Positions 33,250-42,740 of a stretch of DNA of 64,000 nt are shown here, piece by piece (within the stretch, counting starts at the first letter, position 1; each line of letters starts with the position of its first letter). Made by a program: the position numbers and the translations under genes. A model generated the notes under the pieces. The model searched no databases, was not told the DNA's origin, and saw only the letters and a list, made by a program, of their open reading frames with translations. The stretch is taken from positions 1 to 64,000 of the forward strand of contig DATDOE010000082.1 in NCBI GenBank assembly GCA_035293405.1, in the 5' to 3' direction. This stretch comes from Gp6-AA40 sp035293405 (lineage in GTDB: Bacteria; Acidobacteriota; Vicinamibacteria; Vicinamibacterales; UBA2999).

Positions 33250-35805
33250 CTACTCTGCGCGGAGAGTGGCCAGCGGCTTGTGGCGGAGCACGTCGAGGCT
33301 GGCAACCACGCCGACGACGGCGACGAAGATCGCGGTCACCGCGATGCCGCCAAGCGTGATCCACGGCGTCGGCTCCCACGGCAGATCGAGGGCATAGTGG
33401 GCGACGGCCCAGCTGAGGGCGATGGCGCCCAGGGCGCCGACGGTACCGGCAATCGCACCGAGCACGCCGTACTCGAGGAGCAGCATCGCCGCAATCAGAC
33501 GGCTGCTCGCGCCGAGCGTCTTGAGGATGGCCGCCTCGTACACCCGACGGAATTTCGTCATCGACACGGCGCCGACGAGAATCAGGCTGCCGCTGAACAA
33601 CACCAGTCCGCCGACAACTGTGACCGCCAGCGTGACGTTGTCGACAATGCCCTTGATGGTGTCGAGGACTTCGCGGAGATCGATCACCGACACATTCGGA
33701 TAGCTGCCGACGAGGAGGCCCTGCATGCGGGCGCGAGCCGTCCGATCCCGCGCGCCCTTCACGGCGGCGATGAACGTGTGCGGCGCGGTCTCGAAGGGGC
33801 CCGGCCTGAACACGATCATGAAGCCGCCGGCGCGGAAGTCGCGGAAGTCCACTTCACGGAAGCTCGCCACCCGCGCGGTCACGACTCTCCCCAGGACGTC
33901 GAAGCGCATCTCGTCGCCAAGCTGGATCTGAAAGCGTGACCTGAGGCTGTCCTCGATCGACACCTCCGGCATGGCGGTCGCGGAGCCGGCGCCCCACCAT
34001 GTGCCGCCAACGATCGTCTCGTTCGCCTCCAGGTTCGACCGGTAGGTAATCGTGAACTCGCGTGACAGGCCGCCGCGGCCTCGCACGTCCTCGTAGCTCT
34101 CGAGGTTGACGTCGCGTCCGCGGACGCCGACGATCCGCGCCCGCAGTACCGGAATCAGCTTCGGCGCACCTTCGTTGCCGTTCTCACGGTCGATCAGATC
34201 GGCGACGCCGTCGCGCTGGGACGGCTGAATGTCCATCAGGAACATGTCCGGCGCATCCTCGCCCACCTGGATGGCGAAGTCGCGCAGCAGGTTGGCCTGC
34301 AGCGTGCGGACGCCGAGGATGAAGAACGTGCCGAGGCCGACGGCGAGCAGGATGATGCGGGTCTGGTTTCCCGGCCGCGCGACGTGCAGCACGGCGTGCC
34401 GCAGGGCAAATGATCGCGCGTGGCGCAGCGGCTGCACCGCGCGCACCAGCGCGATGCCAGCCAGGTGCAGAACGAAGGCGACGGCGACGAAACCGCCCGA
34501 CAACAGGAGCCCGACCCGCAGCGACCCCGCCTGCCAGGCCGCGACCCCGACCAGTGAGGAGGCCACAGCCACGGCCACACCCCATTTCAGCCAGTCGAAG
34601 GTCGGCATCGAGGGAATGTCCTGCCTCAGGAGCAGCGACGGCTTCACGTTGCGAACCTCGAGCAGCGGCACGACCGAAAAGAGCACCGACACCAGCAGGC
34701 CGACGGCCAGGCCCTGGATCACGGCACCGCTGGTCAACCCGTATTCAACCTGCAGGAGCGTGGCGAGATCGCCGACGAACACTGGCAGCAGGAGCAGCGC
34801 GCTTCCGGCGATGACGACACCGAGGATGCTGCCGGCCAGCCCCAGGAGGACGACCTGGGCCAGGTAGATCGCGAGCACCTGTCGCGTGGTGCTGCCCACG
34901 CACTTGAGGATGGCAATGCTCCTCACCTTCTGCTGGACGAAGACGCGCGTGACACTCGACACGCCAATGCCGCCGAGGATCAGCACGACCAGGCCGACGA
35001 GGCTCAGATAGTTTTCCGCGCGGGTCAGGTTCTCGGCCATGCGGCCCTGGTTCTGCCGATAGGACCGCACGCCGACAAAGTCGTTGACGAACGCGCTCGA
35101 CAGCTCACGCGCGAGAATCGTGCTGACGTCGCGCCGGCCCGGCACCGGCGGGGGCCCCGGCACCTGGAGCAGCAACTCGTACGACGCACGGCTGCCGAAT
35201 GACAACAACCCTGTCGACGCGAGATCGGCGAAGTCGATGAACAGCCGCGACCCCAGCGAAAACGCTCCCAGGTTTCGGCCCGGCTCGTTCTCGATCACGC
35301 CACGAATCTGGAACCGTTGCGTGCCGATCAGCAGGTCGTCGCCAACAGTGAGCTTGAGCTGGGCGAGGAGCTCCGGACGCACCAGCGCGCCGTGGTTACG
35401 CAGCAGCTCGTGCGAATACGGGCCCTCACGCAGCGTCATCGTCCCGTACAAGGGGAAGGCCTCCTGCACCGCCCGGAGCTCGACCATCCGCGTGGTCAGC
35501 GCATTCGCAGGTCGCACCATCGTGGCGATCTCGATCGCCTCGGAGACCAGCCCGACGCGACCAGTGCTGTGCTCGCGGGCGACGGCGGCGCGGATCTTCT
35601 CGCCCAACGGGCGATTGCTGCGCACGACGACATCGGCGCCGGTCATGGCACGCGCCTCGCGTGTCAGCCCTTCGCGCACGCTCTGAATGACCGAGCGGAT
35701 CGCGACAATCGACGCGACGCCCACGGCGATGCAGACAAAGAAGAACAACAGCCGCCGCCAGGAGGCGCGAATCTCGCGCAGCGCCATGCGAACAACGAAC
35801 GTCAT
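33250..35805 (-). CDS. ABC transporter permease, FtsX/YbbP type
   Basis: An 851-aa permease with two FtsX-type units and about ten membrane helices. The N-terminus (MALREIRASWRRLLFFFVCIAVGVASIVAI) is followed by a large periplasmic domain. The first transmembrane block lies around residues 255-420, a second pair of helices around 425-500, and a final block around 715-840 before KPLATLRAE. The layout matches E. coli YbbP, which works with the ATPase YbbA and is encoded near tesA; exactly those neighbours occur here. It likely moves lipids or lipoproteins, but the substrate is unproved. The start overlaps the ATPase stop by 4 bases. Confidence 0.9.
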   Translation of the reverse strand: MTFVVRMALREIRASWRRLLFFFVCIAVGVASIVAIRSVIQSVREGLTREARAMTGADVVVRSNRPLGEKIRAAVAREHSTGRVGLVSEAIEIATMVRPANALTTRMVELRAVQEAFPLYGTMTLREGPYSHELLRNHGALVRPELLAQLKLTVGDDLLIGTQRFQIRGVIENEPGRNLGAFSLGSRLFIDFADLASTGLLSFGSRASYELLLQVPGPPPVPGRRDVSTILARELSSAFVNDFVGVRSYRQNQGRMAENLTRAENYLSLVGLVVLILGGIGVSSVTRVFVQQKVRSIAILKCVGSTTRQVLAIYLAQVVLLGLAGSILGVVIAGSALLLLPVFVGDLATLLQVEYGLTSGAVIQGLAVGLLVSVLFSVVPLLEVRNVKPSLLLRQDIPSMPTFDWLKWGVAVAVASSLVGVAAWQAGSLRVGLLLSGGFVAVAFVLHLAGIALVRAVQPLRHARSFALRHAVLHVARPGNQTRIILLAVGLGTFFILGVRTLQANLLRDFAIQVGEDAPDMFLMDIQPSQRDGVADLIDRENGNEGAPKLIPVLRARIVGVRGRDVNLESYEDVRGRGGLSREFTITYRSNLEANETIVGGTWWGAGSATAMPEVSIEDSLRSRFQIQLGDEMRFDVLGRVVTARVASFREVDFRDFRAGGFMIVFRPGPFETAPHTFIAAVKGARDRTARARMQGLLVGSYPNVSVIDLREVLDTIKGIVDNVTLAVTVVGGLVLFSGSLILVGAVSMTKFRRVYEAAILKTLGASSRLIAAMLLLEYGVLGAIAGTVGALGAIALSWAVAHYALDLPWEPTPWITLGGIAVTAIFVAVVGVVASLDVLRHKPLATLRAE

Positions 35806-36551
35806 CGTCGCGACTCGGCGCGGACGGCTTGGGCCGACCCGCCTTCGCCTGACGGCTTCGGCGGGGCAAGCAAGACTGGCGGCAGATCGTTGGGCGACAC
35901 CGGCCGCCCATCGCGCAGCACCAGACGCGTATCCGCCAGCGACGCGAGCTCGGCATCGTGTGTGACGAGCACGAGCGTGGAGCCGCGAACCCGGCGGACG
36001 TTCAACAGGAGCTCCATGATGTGACGTCCGGTGGTCGAGTCCAGGTTGCCCGTCGGCTCGTCAGCGAGCACGATCGGCGGATCGTTGGCCAGCGCGCGCG
36101 CGATGGCGATCCGCTGCTGCTCACCGCCGGAGAGCTGGGACGGGTAGTGATGCGCGCGATCGGTCAGTCCGACTTCCTGGAGCAGCTGCCGCGCGCGAGC
36201 GACTCCATCGCGGCGCCCGGCAATCTCCATCGGGATCAACACGTTCTCGAAGGCGGTCAGGGACGGCACCAGATGAAAGAACTGGAAGACGAACCCGATC
36301 CGCTCACCCCGCAGCCGGGCGAGACCGTCCTCAGTCAGCGTCGTGATGTTGACGCCGTCGATGAGGATCTCGCCAGTGCTCGGGGCATCGAGCCCGGCCA
36401 GCAGGCCGAGGAGCGTGGACTTGCCGCTGCCCGACGGCCCCACGACGGCGACAAACTGACCCGATGGAATCGTGTAATCCAGCGGATGGAGGATCGTCAG
36501 GGGATGATCGCCGCTCTGAACCGTCTTGGAGACCCCGCGGAGCTCGATCAT
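35802..36551 (-). CDS. ABC transporter ATP-binding protein, YbbA/LolD type
   Basis: A 249-aa ATPase with Walker A (GPSGSGKS), Q-loop (GFVFQFFHLVPSLTAFENVL), signature (LSGGEQQR), Walker B (IVLADEPTGNLDS) and switch (VTHDAELA). The first 225 residues correspond to YbbA/LolD/MacB-type ATPases. The last roughly 20 residues (PPKPSGEGGSAQAVRAESRR) are encoded by a REP-like hairpin and have no counterpart in the family. It overlaps the permease gene (ATGA) and the esterase gene (4 bases), so the three form one operon. Confidence 0.93.
   Translation of the reverse strand: MIELRGVSKTVQSGDHPLTILHPLDYTIPSGQFVAVVGPSGSGKSTLLGLLAGLDAPSTGEILIDGVNITTLTEDGLARLRGERIGFVFQFFHLVPSLTAFENVLIPMEIAGRRDGVARARQLLQEVGLTDRAHHYPSQLSGGEQQRIAIARALANDPPIVLADEPTGNLDSTTGRHIMELLLNVRRVRGSTLVLVTHDAELASLADTRLVLRDGRPVSPNDLPPVLLAPPKPSGEGGSAQAVRAESRR
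35838..35865. repeat. REP-like hairpin inside the 3' end of the ABC ATPase gene, copy 2
   Basis: CCCGCC (35838-35843) pairs with GGCGGG (35860-35865) and GCC (35847-35849) pairs with GGC (35854-35856), separated by a TTC/TTC internal loop. Its CCGCCTTCG and CTTCGGCGGGGCA edges match the hairpin at 22118-22155 and the sequence at 60579-60594. Confidence 0.55.
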
Positions 36552-37276
36552 TTCCTGGAGCTCCGGCCCGCGCCAGTCGGTGGGTCGAGGAGCGGCCGCA
36601 AGGTGTGCCAGACCTCGCGCTCGATGATGCGCGAGCCCTCGGCGTTCGGATGCATGCCATCCGCGATGTTGAGCGCCGGGTTGCCCGCAACTCCGTCGAG
36701 ATAGAACGGCATGAAGGTCACGTCGAACGACGTCGCCAGATCTCGATACACCTGACGGAATTCCGAGGTGTAGGCTTCGCCGAAATTGGGCGGCGCTTCC
36801 ATGCCCGTGAGCACGACCGCGACACCCCGTGACCTCGCCCGCGTGATGACCTCGCCAAGGTTCCGCTTCAGGCTCGCGACCGGCAGACCCCGCAAGCCGT
36901 CATTGGCACCGAGCTCGATGACGAGCACCTTGACGTCTCCTTCAAGCGACCAGTCGAGGCGGCTGAGGCCTCCTGCAGATGTATCACCCGAAACACCGGC
37001 GTTGACCACTTCGTACGGATACCCGCCGGCATGCAGCCGCGCCTGAAGCAGCGAGGGCACCGACTGCTCTTTCGCCAGGCCGTACCCCGCGGTCAGGCTA
37101 TCGCCGAGGAAGACGATGCGAGGCCGTGTCAGGTTCGGGCGTGGAGCCGGGCTCGGACGCGTCGCCGGGGCCAGATCGACTGCCGGCCGGGCATCGACGG
37201 CCGGACCGTCCGGCTGCGTGCACGACACACACAGCAGCGCCAGGAGCCCGATAGAAAGCGGGGCGATCCTCGTCAT
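36548..37276 (-). CDS. tesA: SGNH-family arylesterase / thioesterase I (TesA-like) lipoprotein
   Basis: A 242-aa GDSL/SGNH hydrolase. Block I is IVFLGDSLTAGYGLA with the nucleophile Ser, block III is ELGANDGLRG, and block V is DGMHPNAEG with the catalytic Asp and His. TesA-like enzymes hydrolyse acyl esters and thioesters in the periplasm. The start at ATG 37276 gives MTRIAPLSIGLLALLCVSC, a lipoprotein signal; ATG 37291 adds five residues and is also possible. It is followed by ATPase and permease genes as in the tesA/ybbA/ybbP neighbourhood of E. coli, but here all on one strand with overlaps. Confidence 0.9.
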   Translation of the reverse strand: MTRIAPLSIGLLALLCVSCTQPDGPAVDARPAVDLAPATRPSPAPRPNLTRPRIVFLGDSLTAGYGLAKEQSVPSLLQARLHAGGYPYEVVNAGVSGDTSAGGLSRLDWSLEGDVKVLVIELGANDGLRGLPVASLKRNLGEVITRARSRGVAVVLTGMEAPPNFGEAYTSEFRQVYRDLATSFDVTFMPFYLDGVAGNPALNIADGMHPNAEGSRIIEREVWHTLRPLLDPPTGAGRSSRK

Positions 37277-37348
37277 GACCTGTTCACTCATTATGTTATA
37301 AGACGAGGACATGCCCTCCTGGTCCCCGATCTCGATCCCGGTCCTCGC

Positions 37349-39028
37349 GTGAGCACATTCACGATCGATCCCGGACCCCTGGCCGACGCCGTCGATCGCG
37401 CGTACGCGCGCCTGGAACAGGTCGGCTTCGCCCACGCACTCTGGAAGAAGCAGCTCGACGTCTGGACCTCGGACTCCGCTGTTCAGAAACAAATCGCCAA
37501 TCGGCTGGGATGGTTGACGGTCCTTGACGTCGTGACGCCGCAGCTTCCACGTCTACGCGCGTGCGCCGAGGCCGTCCGGCGCGACGGGTTCACCGACATC
37601 GTGCTGCTCGGAATGGGTGGCTCCAGCCTCGCACCTGAAGTGCTCCGTCAGCTGCTCTGCGCACCGTCTGTGGTGCCCCGCTTCCGCGTCCTCGACTCGG
37701 TGGACCCGGACGCGGTGAAGGCGGCGATGGAGCATGCGGCGACCTCGCTGTTCGTCATGGCCAGCAAGTCGGGATCGACCATCGAGCCCAACACGATGGC
37801 CGCTGAAGCGCGGCGCCGGGTGGTTGCCGCGGGACACGCCGATTGGGCCACACGGTTCATCGCGATCACCGATGAAGGGACGGCACTTCACCAGAGCGCG
37901 ACGAAGAACGGCTTCAGAGAGATCTTCGTCAATCCGTCCGACATCGGCGGCCGCTACTCGGCGCTCTCGCTGTTCGGCCTCGTGCCTGCGGCGCTGATGG
38001 GGATCGATCTCGACGCGATGCTTGCGGCGACGCGCATCATGGACGAGGCGTGTCATCGCACGGTCGTCCGCGACAACCCTGGCCTGGCCCTTGGCGCGAT
38101 CATGGCGGCCGGAGCCCAGAACGGGCGGGACAAGCTGACGCTTCTGCTTCCACCGCCGCTGCGGTCGTTCGGCCTGTGGATCGAACAACTCGTGGCCGAG
38201 AGCACGGGCAAACACGGCAAGGGCGTCGTGCCGATCGCCGGCGAGTCTCCCGAGATGCGTTTCGGATCGGATCGCGTCGTGGTCTCGGTGACGGTGGGCT
38301 ACGAGACACCTGATCGAGCGTCCCTCGAACGGGCGCACGCCGCCGGCACGCCGCAGGTCACGATCCACGTGCCCGATGCGATGGCGCTTGGAGCCGAGTT
38401 CCTGCGATGGGAAATCGCCACGGCCACGGCCGGACTCCTGATGGCGATCAATCCATTCGACGAACCCAACGTGCAGCAGGCCAAGGATGCGACGCGCGCG
38501 CTCCTCGATGTCTATCAGCAGAAGATTCGATTGCCGCTCCCGGAGCCGCACGCTGAGATCGACGGCGTACGGCTGACGCTCAGCGAGGCGGCGCAGGCGG
38601 CGCTCTCAGGTCAGCCTGCCACGTCGTTTCTGCGCGTCCTTCATCGCAACGACTACTTCGGGTTGCTCGCGTTCCTGCCTCCCGAACACCCGACGTACGA
38701 GCCCGTTCTCCAGGAGTTCCGGATGAAGGTCGCCTCGCGCACCGATTGCGCGACGATGTTCGGGTACGGCCCGCGCTACCTCCACTCCACCGGTCAGCTG
38801 CATAAAGGCGGGGCCAACAACGGCGTGTTCGTCGTCATCGCCGCGGAACCGTCCGAGGACCTTCCGATCCCTGATCAGCCGTTCTCGTTTGCGGTGCTGG
38901 AGATGGCGCAGGCGCTGGGTGATTTCCAGTCGCTGGACCGGGCTGGACGGCGCGCGATGCTCGTGCACATGCCTCGCCGCGATCCGGAGATCCTCCGGCG
39001 CGTGATGACCGCACTGCTCAACGCCTGA
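37349..39028 (+). CDS. pgi: Glucose-6-phosphate isomerase
   Basis: A 559-aa phosphosugar isomerase interconverting glucose-6-phosphate and fructose-6-phosphate. Motifs include IVLLGMGGSSLAPEVLRQLL, the sugar-phosphate loop MASKSGSTIEPNTMA, NPSDIGGRYSALSLFGL and VAESTGKHGKGVVPIAGE. It resembles the isomerase half of bifunctional transaldolase-phosphoglucose isomerase proteins, including the C-terminal YFGLLAFLPPEHPTYEPVLQ and STGQLHKGGANNGVF segments. There is no transaldolase domain upstream, only the divergent esterase gene. The start is GTG 37349. Confidence 0.9.
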   Translation: MSTFTIDPGPLADAVDRAYARLEQVGFAHALWKKQLDVWTSDSAVQKQIANRLGWLTVLDVVTPQLPRLRACAEAVRRDGFTDIVLLGMGGSSLAPEVLRQLLCAPSVVPRFRVLDSVDPDAVKAAMEHAATSLFVMASKSGSTIEPNTMAAEARRRVVAAGHADWATRFIAITDEGTALHQSATKNGFREIFVNPSDIGGRYSALSLFGLVPAALMGIDLDAMLAATRIMDEACHRTVVRDNPGLALGAIMAAGAQNGRDKLTLLLPPPLRSFGLWIEQLVAESTGKHGKGVVPIAGESPEMRFGSDRVVVSVTVGYETPDRASLERAHAAGTPQVTIHVPDAMALGAEFLRWEIATATAGLLMAINPFDEPNVQQAKDATRALLDVYQQKIRLPLPEPHAEIDGVRLTLSEAAQAALSGQPATSFLRVLHRNDYFGLLAFLPPEHPTYEPVLQEFRMKVASRTDCATMFGYGPRYLHSTGQLHKGGANNGVFVVIAAEPSEDLPIPDQPFSFAVLEMAQALGDFQSLDRAGRRAMLVHMPRRDPEILRRVMTALLNA

Positions 39029-39032
39029 GCGT

Positions 39033-39743
39033 CTACTCTCGACGGACGACGATCGCCGTGACGTTGTCGGTGGCGCCGCGCGCGATCGCGTCGCGCACCA
39101 CACTGTCGGCGATCTGGTCCACGGTATTGCCGCCGCCGAGCAACGCGGCGAGCGCGGCATCGGGGACCGAGCCGTGCACGCCGTCACTACAGAGCAACAG
39201 GACGTCGCCGACACCGAAACCAACCTCCGCGACGCTGGGCTGCAGCTCCGGTCGCAACCCGACGACCTTGGTGAGCACGTGCCGCATCGGATGCTGCTCG
39301 AGCTCGCGCGCGTCCTCCACGACACCCTCGAGCGCCGCGGAGACCCAGGAGTCATCGCGCGTGAGCTGAGTCAGATGACCGCCTCGCCAGAGATACATGC
39401 GACTGTCGCCGACGTTGGCGTAGATCGCCTGCCGGTCGGTGAGTAGCACAGCCACCACCGTCGTGCCCATGCCGGCGTAGTCGGGCTCCTGACCCGCGAC
39501 CGCCAGGATGTGGTCGTTGGCGAGGCGCAACGCCTCGTCGAGCAGGTTCAGGCTGGGAGCTGCGCCATCGGACAGGAACTCGCCGATGGCCTTCACTGCG
39601 AGGCCTGAGGCCACTTCGCCGGCATTGTGGCCACCCATGCCGTCAGCGACGACAAAGAGGCCACGGTCCTGGTCGACGAGAAGGGCGTCTTCGTTAGTCG
39701 TGCGGCGGCCCGGGTGGGTGACGCCATGGGCCGCCAGCGGCAT
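39033..39743 (-). CDS. PP2C-family protein serine/threonine phosphatase
   Basis: A 236-aa Stp1/PrpC-type metal-dependent phosphatase. It has the usual motif series: GRRTTNEDALLVD, FVVADGMGGHNAGEVAS with metal-binding Asp, ANVGDSRMYLWR, LCSDGVHGSVP and GATDNVTAIVV. Partners are normally Hanks-type kinases, none of which is in this window. The start is ATG 39743. A perfect TATAAT on the minus strand (39758-39753) lies so close that the transcript may be nearly leaderless. It converges with pgi (4-base gap) and diverges from the TPR/sigma-54 activator gene. Confidence 0.93.
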   Translation of the reverse strand: MPLAAHGVTHPGRRTTNEDALLVDQDRGLFVVADGMGGHNAGEVASGLAVKAIGEFLSDGAAPSLNLLDEALRLANDHILAVAGQEPDYAGMGTTVVAVLLTDRQAIYANVGDSRMYLWRGGHLTQLTRDDSWVSAALEGVVEDARELEQHPMRHVLTKVVGLRPELQPSVAEVGFGVGDVLLLCSDGVHGSVPDAALAALLGGGNTVDQIADSVVRDAIARGATDNVTAIVVRRE

Positions 39744-39752
39744 TGGGCCATG

Positions 39753-39788
39753 ATTATAGCTTTCATCGCACTGTATACTTTGTATACT
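39753..39788. promoter_or_regulatory. Divergent promoter region with TATAAT and two TGTATAC repeats
   Basis: TATAAT on the minus strand at 39758-39753 faces the phosphatase gene. Two TGTATAC copies at 39772-39778 and 39781-39787 (9-bp period) contain TATACT -10-like hexamers on the plus strand. GTATAC is self-complementary, so a dimeric regulator could bind. No good -35 is evident for either direction. Confidence 0.45.
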
Positions 39789-39794
39789 ACGAGC

Positions 39795-42737
39795 GTGCCG
39801 ATCGCCTCCCTGCACCCCACCCTCGCACGGGCCAATGCAGCTCTCGAGCGGGGCCGTGGCGCAGATGCCTCTCCGCACCTGATGCCCCTGCTCAGGGCAG
39901 GCTCCCTCAACCGCGAGGACGAGCTGACGCTTCGCACCACGCTGGCCGAAGCGTGGCTGCTCCAGGACGATCTGGTCCAGGCCACGACGGCGCTGGGCAG
40001 ACCACCGGACACGCTTCAGGAAAAGGTCCCCGACGCGCAGCTCTCGACGCTGTGGCGCCTCTATGGCCGCATCGCCTTCGCCAAGGGCGAGCAGTCACGG
40101 GCCATCGCGCTGCATACGCGCGCGTTGAAGCACGCCGAGCTCGCGCACGAATCGCGCGCGATCGGTCTCGCGCATTACGAGCTCGCGCTCTGCTACAAGC
40201 AGGTCGGCGACTCGGGCATCGTCCGCGATCATCTGACCGAGGCGTCATCGGCCCTGCACGCCGCGGGCGATCGGCGTCATCTTGCGCTTGTGCACTCGCT
40301 GTCGGCGGTCCTGCTCGCGCAGGCGGGACGCTGCGATGAGGCGTCCGCGGCGCTTCGCCAGGGCGAACGTATGGCCATGGCGATACCGGCCGACGATGTG
40401 CTCGCGGGCATCGTGCACAACCAGGCCAACGTCGCGCTCGTGCGTCATCGGCACGATCTGGCACTGACGCTCGCGGAGCGGAGCGTGGCCCTTCATCAGT
40501 CACTGGGATCGGGCCATGGCCTCGCGGTCGCGCTCGCCACGTTGGGCCAGATCTACGTGCAGCTCGGCGACCTCGAGCGGGCTGAACAGATCCTCACGCG
40601 CACGCTTGAAGTGCGGAGCCCCGTTCAATTCCACGAAACGACCGGAGCGGTGTTCGACACGCTCGCGCAGATTCATCTGATGCGCGGATCGTACGAGCGC
40701 GCCGGAGACTATCTCCGCCAGGCCAGCGAGGCCTATGGCGCGTATGGCACGCAGACCATGCGCTGGTACGAATGGTCGCTGAAGGTCCTCGGCGTCAAGC
40801 TCGCGATCAGGCGGCGCGCCTACGACGAAGCCATCGCCATGGCCGACGCGCTGGCCGAGGCCCCGGGCGTGCCCGCCGCCGATGCCATCCAGGCGCACCT
40901 CGCCGCCTGCGAGGCGCTGGTCGCTGCCGACCGCATCGACGATGCCGAGAAACGACTCGATCACTGTGAGGGACGGCTCGATCCGCGGACCACGCCCGCC
41001 AACTGGGGTGAGTTCCTCAGAATCCGCGGGCTCGTGCGCGAACGGTCGGGACGGCCGCAATCGGCGCACCATGATTTCGCGCAGAGCGCGAACGTGTTCG
41101 AGCTGCTCGGAGAGCGGTATCAAGCTGCGTTGAGCGAGCTCGCGCTCGGCCGGCTGGCCGCCGCCGCGGGCTCACGCTCCGCCGCCGAGCGGTATCTCGA
41201 TCTCGCGAGCCACGTGTTCACGACGCTCGGCGCCGAGCGCGATCTCGACGAAGTCGCCGCCGCGCGTGCGTTGCTCGATCAGGCGCCGACGCTTTCTCAG
41301 TCGGTGTCGGCCGCGGACGCCGAAGAGGGCATCGTGCGCCGGCTGGTGGATGCGGCGATTTTCCCCGAGCTGCTCTCACGCGAAACCGCGACGTCACTCC
41401 TCGAATCGACCGAGGCTGACGCTGTGGTGGTCTACGTCGAACCCGCCAGCGGCGAGCTCAAGATCGTTGCCGCGGCCGGATGCGACGACATCGCGGCGCG
41501 TGCGCTGGCCCAGGCCGCGCATGCAGGGAGTCGCGAGTACCGCAACGGCATCTTGTTGACGGAAGCCATCGGGAAAGATCACGACGGTCCGCGACGCTGC
41601 GTCATCGCGGCTCCGCAGCGGCTGTCTGATCTGGCCATGCGGAGGTTCCGCATGTTCACCGCTGTCGCCCGTCAGGGATTCGAGCTGTGCGGCGTGCGCG
41701 ATCGGCCGCCACAGGCGGTCGAGTCGATGAACGAGCGCCCGCTCGAGCCGCTGCTGCCCGGCTTCATCTGCGCCAGTGCGGCGATGAATCGCCTGACCGA
41801 GCAGATTCAGCGGCTTCAAGGTCACAACCTGACGGTCCTGATCACGGGGGAAAGTGGCACCGGCAAGGATCTCGTCGCACGTGCGATTCACACCGGATCG
41901 CCACGACGCGCGTCGATGTTTCTGCCCTTCAACTGCACGACGACGACCCGAGAGCTGGCGGACAGTCAGCTGTTCGGCCATCGACGCGGCAGCTTTACCG
42001 GCGCCATCACCGATCAACAGGGATTGATTCGATCGGCGACGGGCGGCACGCTGTTCCTCGATGAAATCGGCGATCTCCCACTCGATATCCAGCCAAAGCT
42101 CCTGCGCTTCCTGGAGCAGGGCGAGATCATGCCGGTCGGCGAGACCCGACCGCAGGCCGTTGATGTCCGGGTTCTGGCGGCCACCAATGCCGACCTCGAA
42201 CAGCGGGTCTCAGAGGGGAAATTCAGAGAGGATTTGTACTATCGCCTCTGCGTGATTCGGATCCATGTGCCGCCGCTGCGCGACCGCCGGGAGGAGGTCC
42301 CGCACTTGAGCACCTACTTCCTGCGCGACGCGTGCGAGCGGCTCGGCAAATCCGATGTCCATCTGAGCTCGGCCACTCTCGATCTCTTCTCCCGATATTG
42401 GTGGCCGGGCAACGTCCGGCAGCTGCGGAACGAGATCCAACGCGCCGTGGCCATGAGCCCACCCGGAGGGTCAATCGACCCCGAACATCTGTCAGCCGAT
42501 CTGACCGCGCCCGCCCAGGGCTCGAGTGGCCACGCGTCGGCCACGACCCCGCCACGGATGCAACCCGGTAACCTGGCCGCCGCCGTCGAGGGCATCGAGC
42601 GGGACCTGATCACGGTCACCCTCGATCGGACTCGCGGCAACATCTCGGAGACCGCCCGGGTGCTCGGATTGACCCGTCGCGGACTCTATTTGAAGATGCG
42701 ACGGTTGGGCCTGGACGCCGTCGGCGCGGATATCTAG
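39795..42737 (+). CDS. Sigma-54-dependent activator with N-terminal TPR repeats and GAF-like domain
   Basis: A 980-aa bacterial enhancer-binding protein. About 460 residues of TPR-like helical repeats (for example RIAFAKGEQSRAIALHTRAL and IYVQLGDLERAEQILTRTL) replace the usual receiver domain. A GAF-like segment (about 530-640) follows. The AAA+ domain (about 660-890) has Walker A GESGTGKD (near 686), the sigma-54 contact loop GSFTGA (732-737; Ser replaces the usual first Ala) and the arginine-finger region. A Fis-type HTH (ISETARVLGLTRRGLYLKMRR) ends the chain. The GTG at 39795 is chosen because upstream in-frame starts lie inside or next to the divergent phosphatase gene. Partner proteins would bind the TPR domain (inference). 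Confidence 0.9.
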   Translation: MPIASLHPTLARANAALERGRGADASPHLMPLLRAGSLNREDELTLRTTLAEAWLLQDDLVQATTALGRPPDTLQEKVPDAQLSTLWRLYGRIAFAKGEQSRAIALHTRALKHAELAHESRAIGLAHYELALCYKQVGDSGIVRDHLTEASSALHAAGDRRHLALVHSLSAVLLAQAGRCDEASAALRQGERMAMAIPADDVLAGIVHNQANVALVRHRHDLALTLAERSVALHQSLGSGHGLAVALATLGQIYVQLGDLERAEQILTRTLEVRSPVQFHETTGAVFDTLAQIHLMRGSYERAGDYLRQASEAYGAYGTQTMRWYEWSLKVLGVKLAIRRRAYDEAIAMADALAEAPGVPAADAIQAHLAACEALVAADRIDDAEKRLDHCEGRLDPRTTPANWGEFLRIRGLVRERSGRPQSAHHDFAQSANVFELLGERYQAALSELALGRLAAAAGSRSAAERYLDLASHVFTTLGAERDLDEVAAARALLDQAPTLSQSVSAADAEEGIVRRLVDAAIFPELLSRETATSLLESTEADAVVVYVEPASGELKIVAAAGCDDIAARALAQAAHAGSREYRNGILLTEAIGKDHDGPRRCVIAAPQRLSDLAMRRFRMFTAVARQGFELCGVRDRPPQAVESMNERPLEPLLPGFICASAAMNRLTEQIQRLQGHNLTVLITGESGTGKDLVARAIHTGSPRRASMFLPFNCTTTTRELADSQLFGHRRGSFTGAITDQQGLIRSATGGTLFLDEIGDLPLDIQPKLLRFLEQGEIMPVGETRPQAVDVRVLAATNADLEQRVSEGKFREDLYYRLCVIRIHVPPLRDRREEVPHLSTYFLRDACERLGKSDVHLSSATLDLFSRYWWPGNVRQLRNEIQRAVAMSPPGGSIDPEHLSADLTAPAQGSSGHASATTPPRMQPGNLAAAVEGIERDLITVTLDRTRGNISETARVLGLTRRGLYLKMRRLGLDAVGADI

Positions 42738-42740
42738 TAA

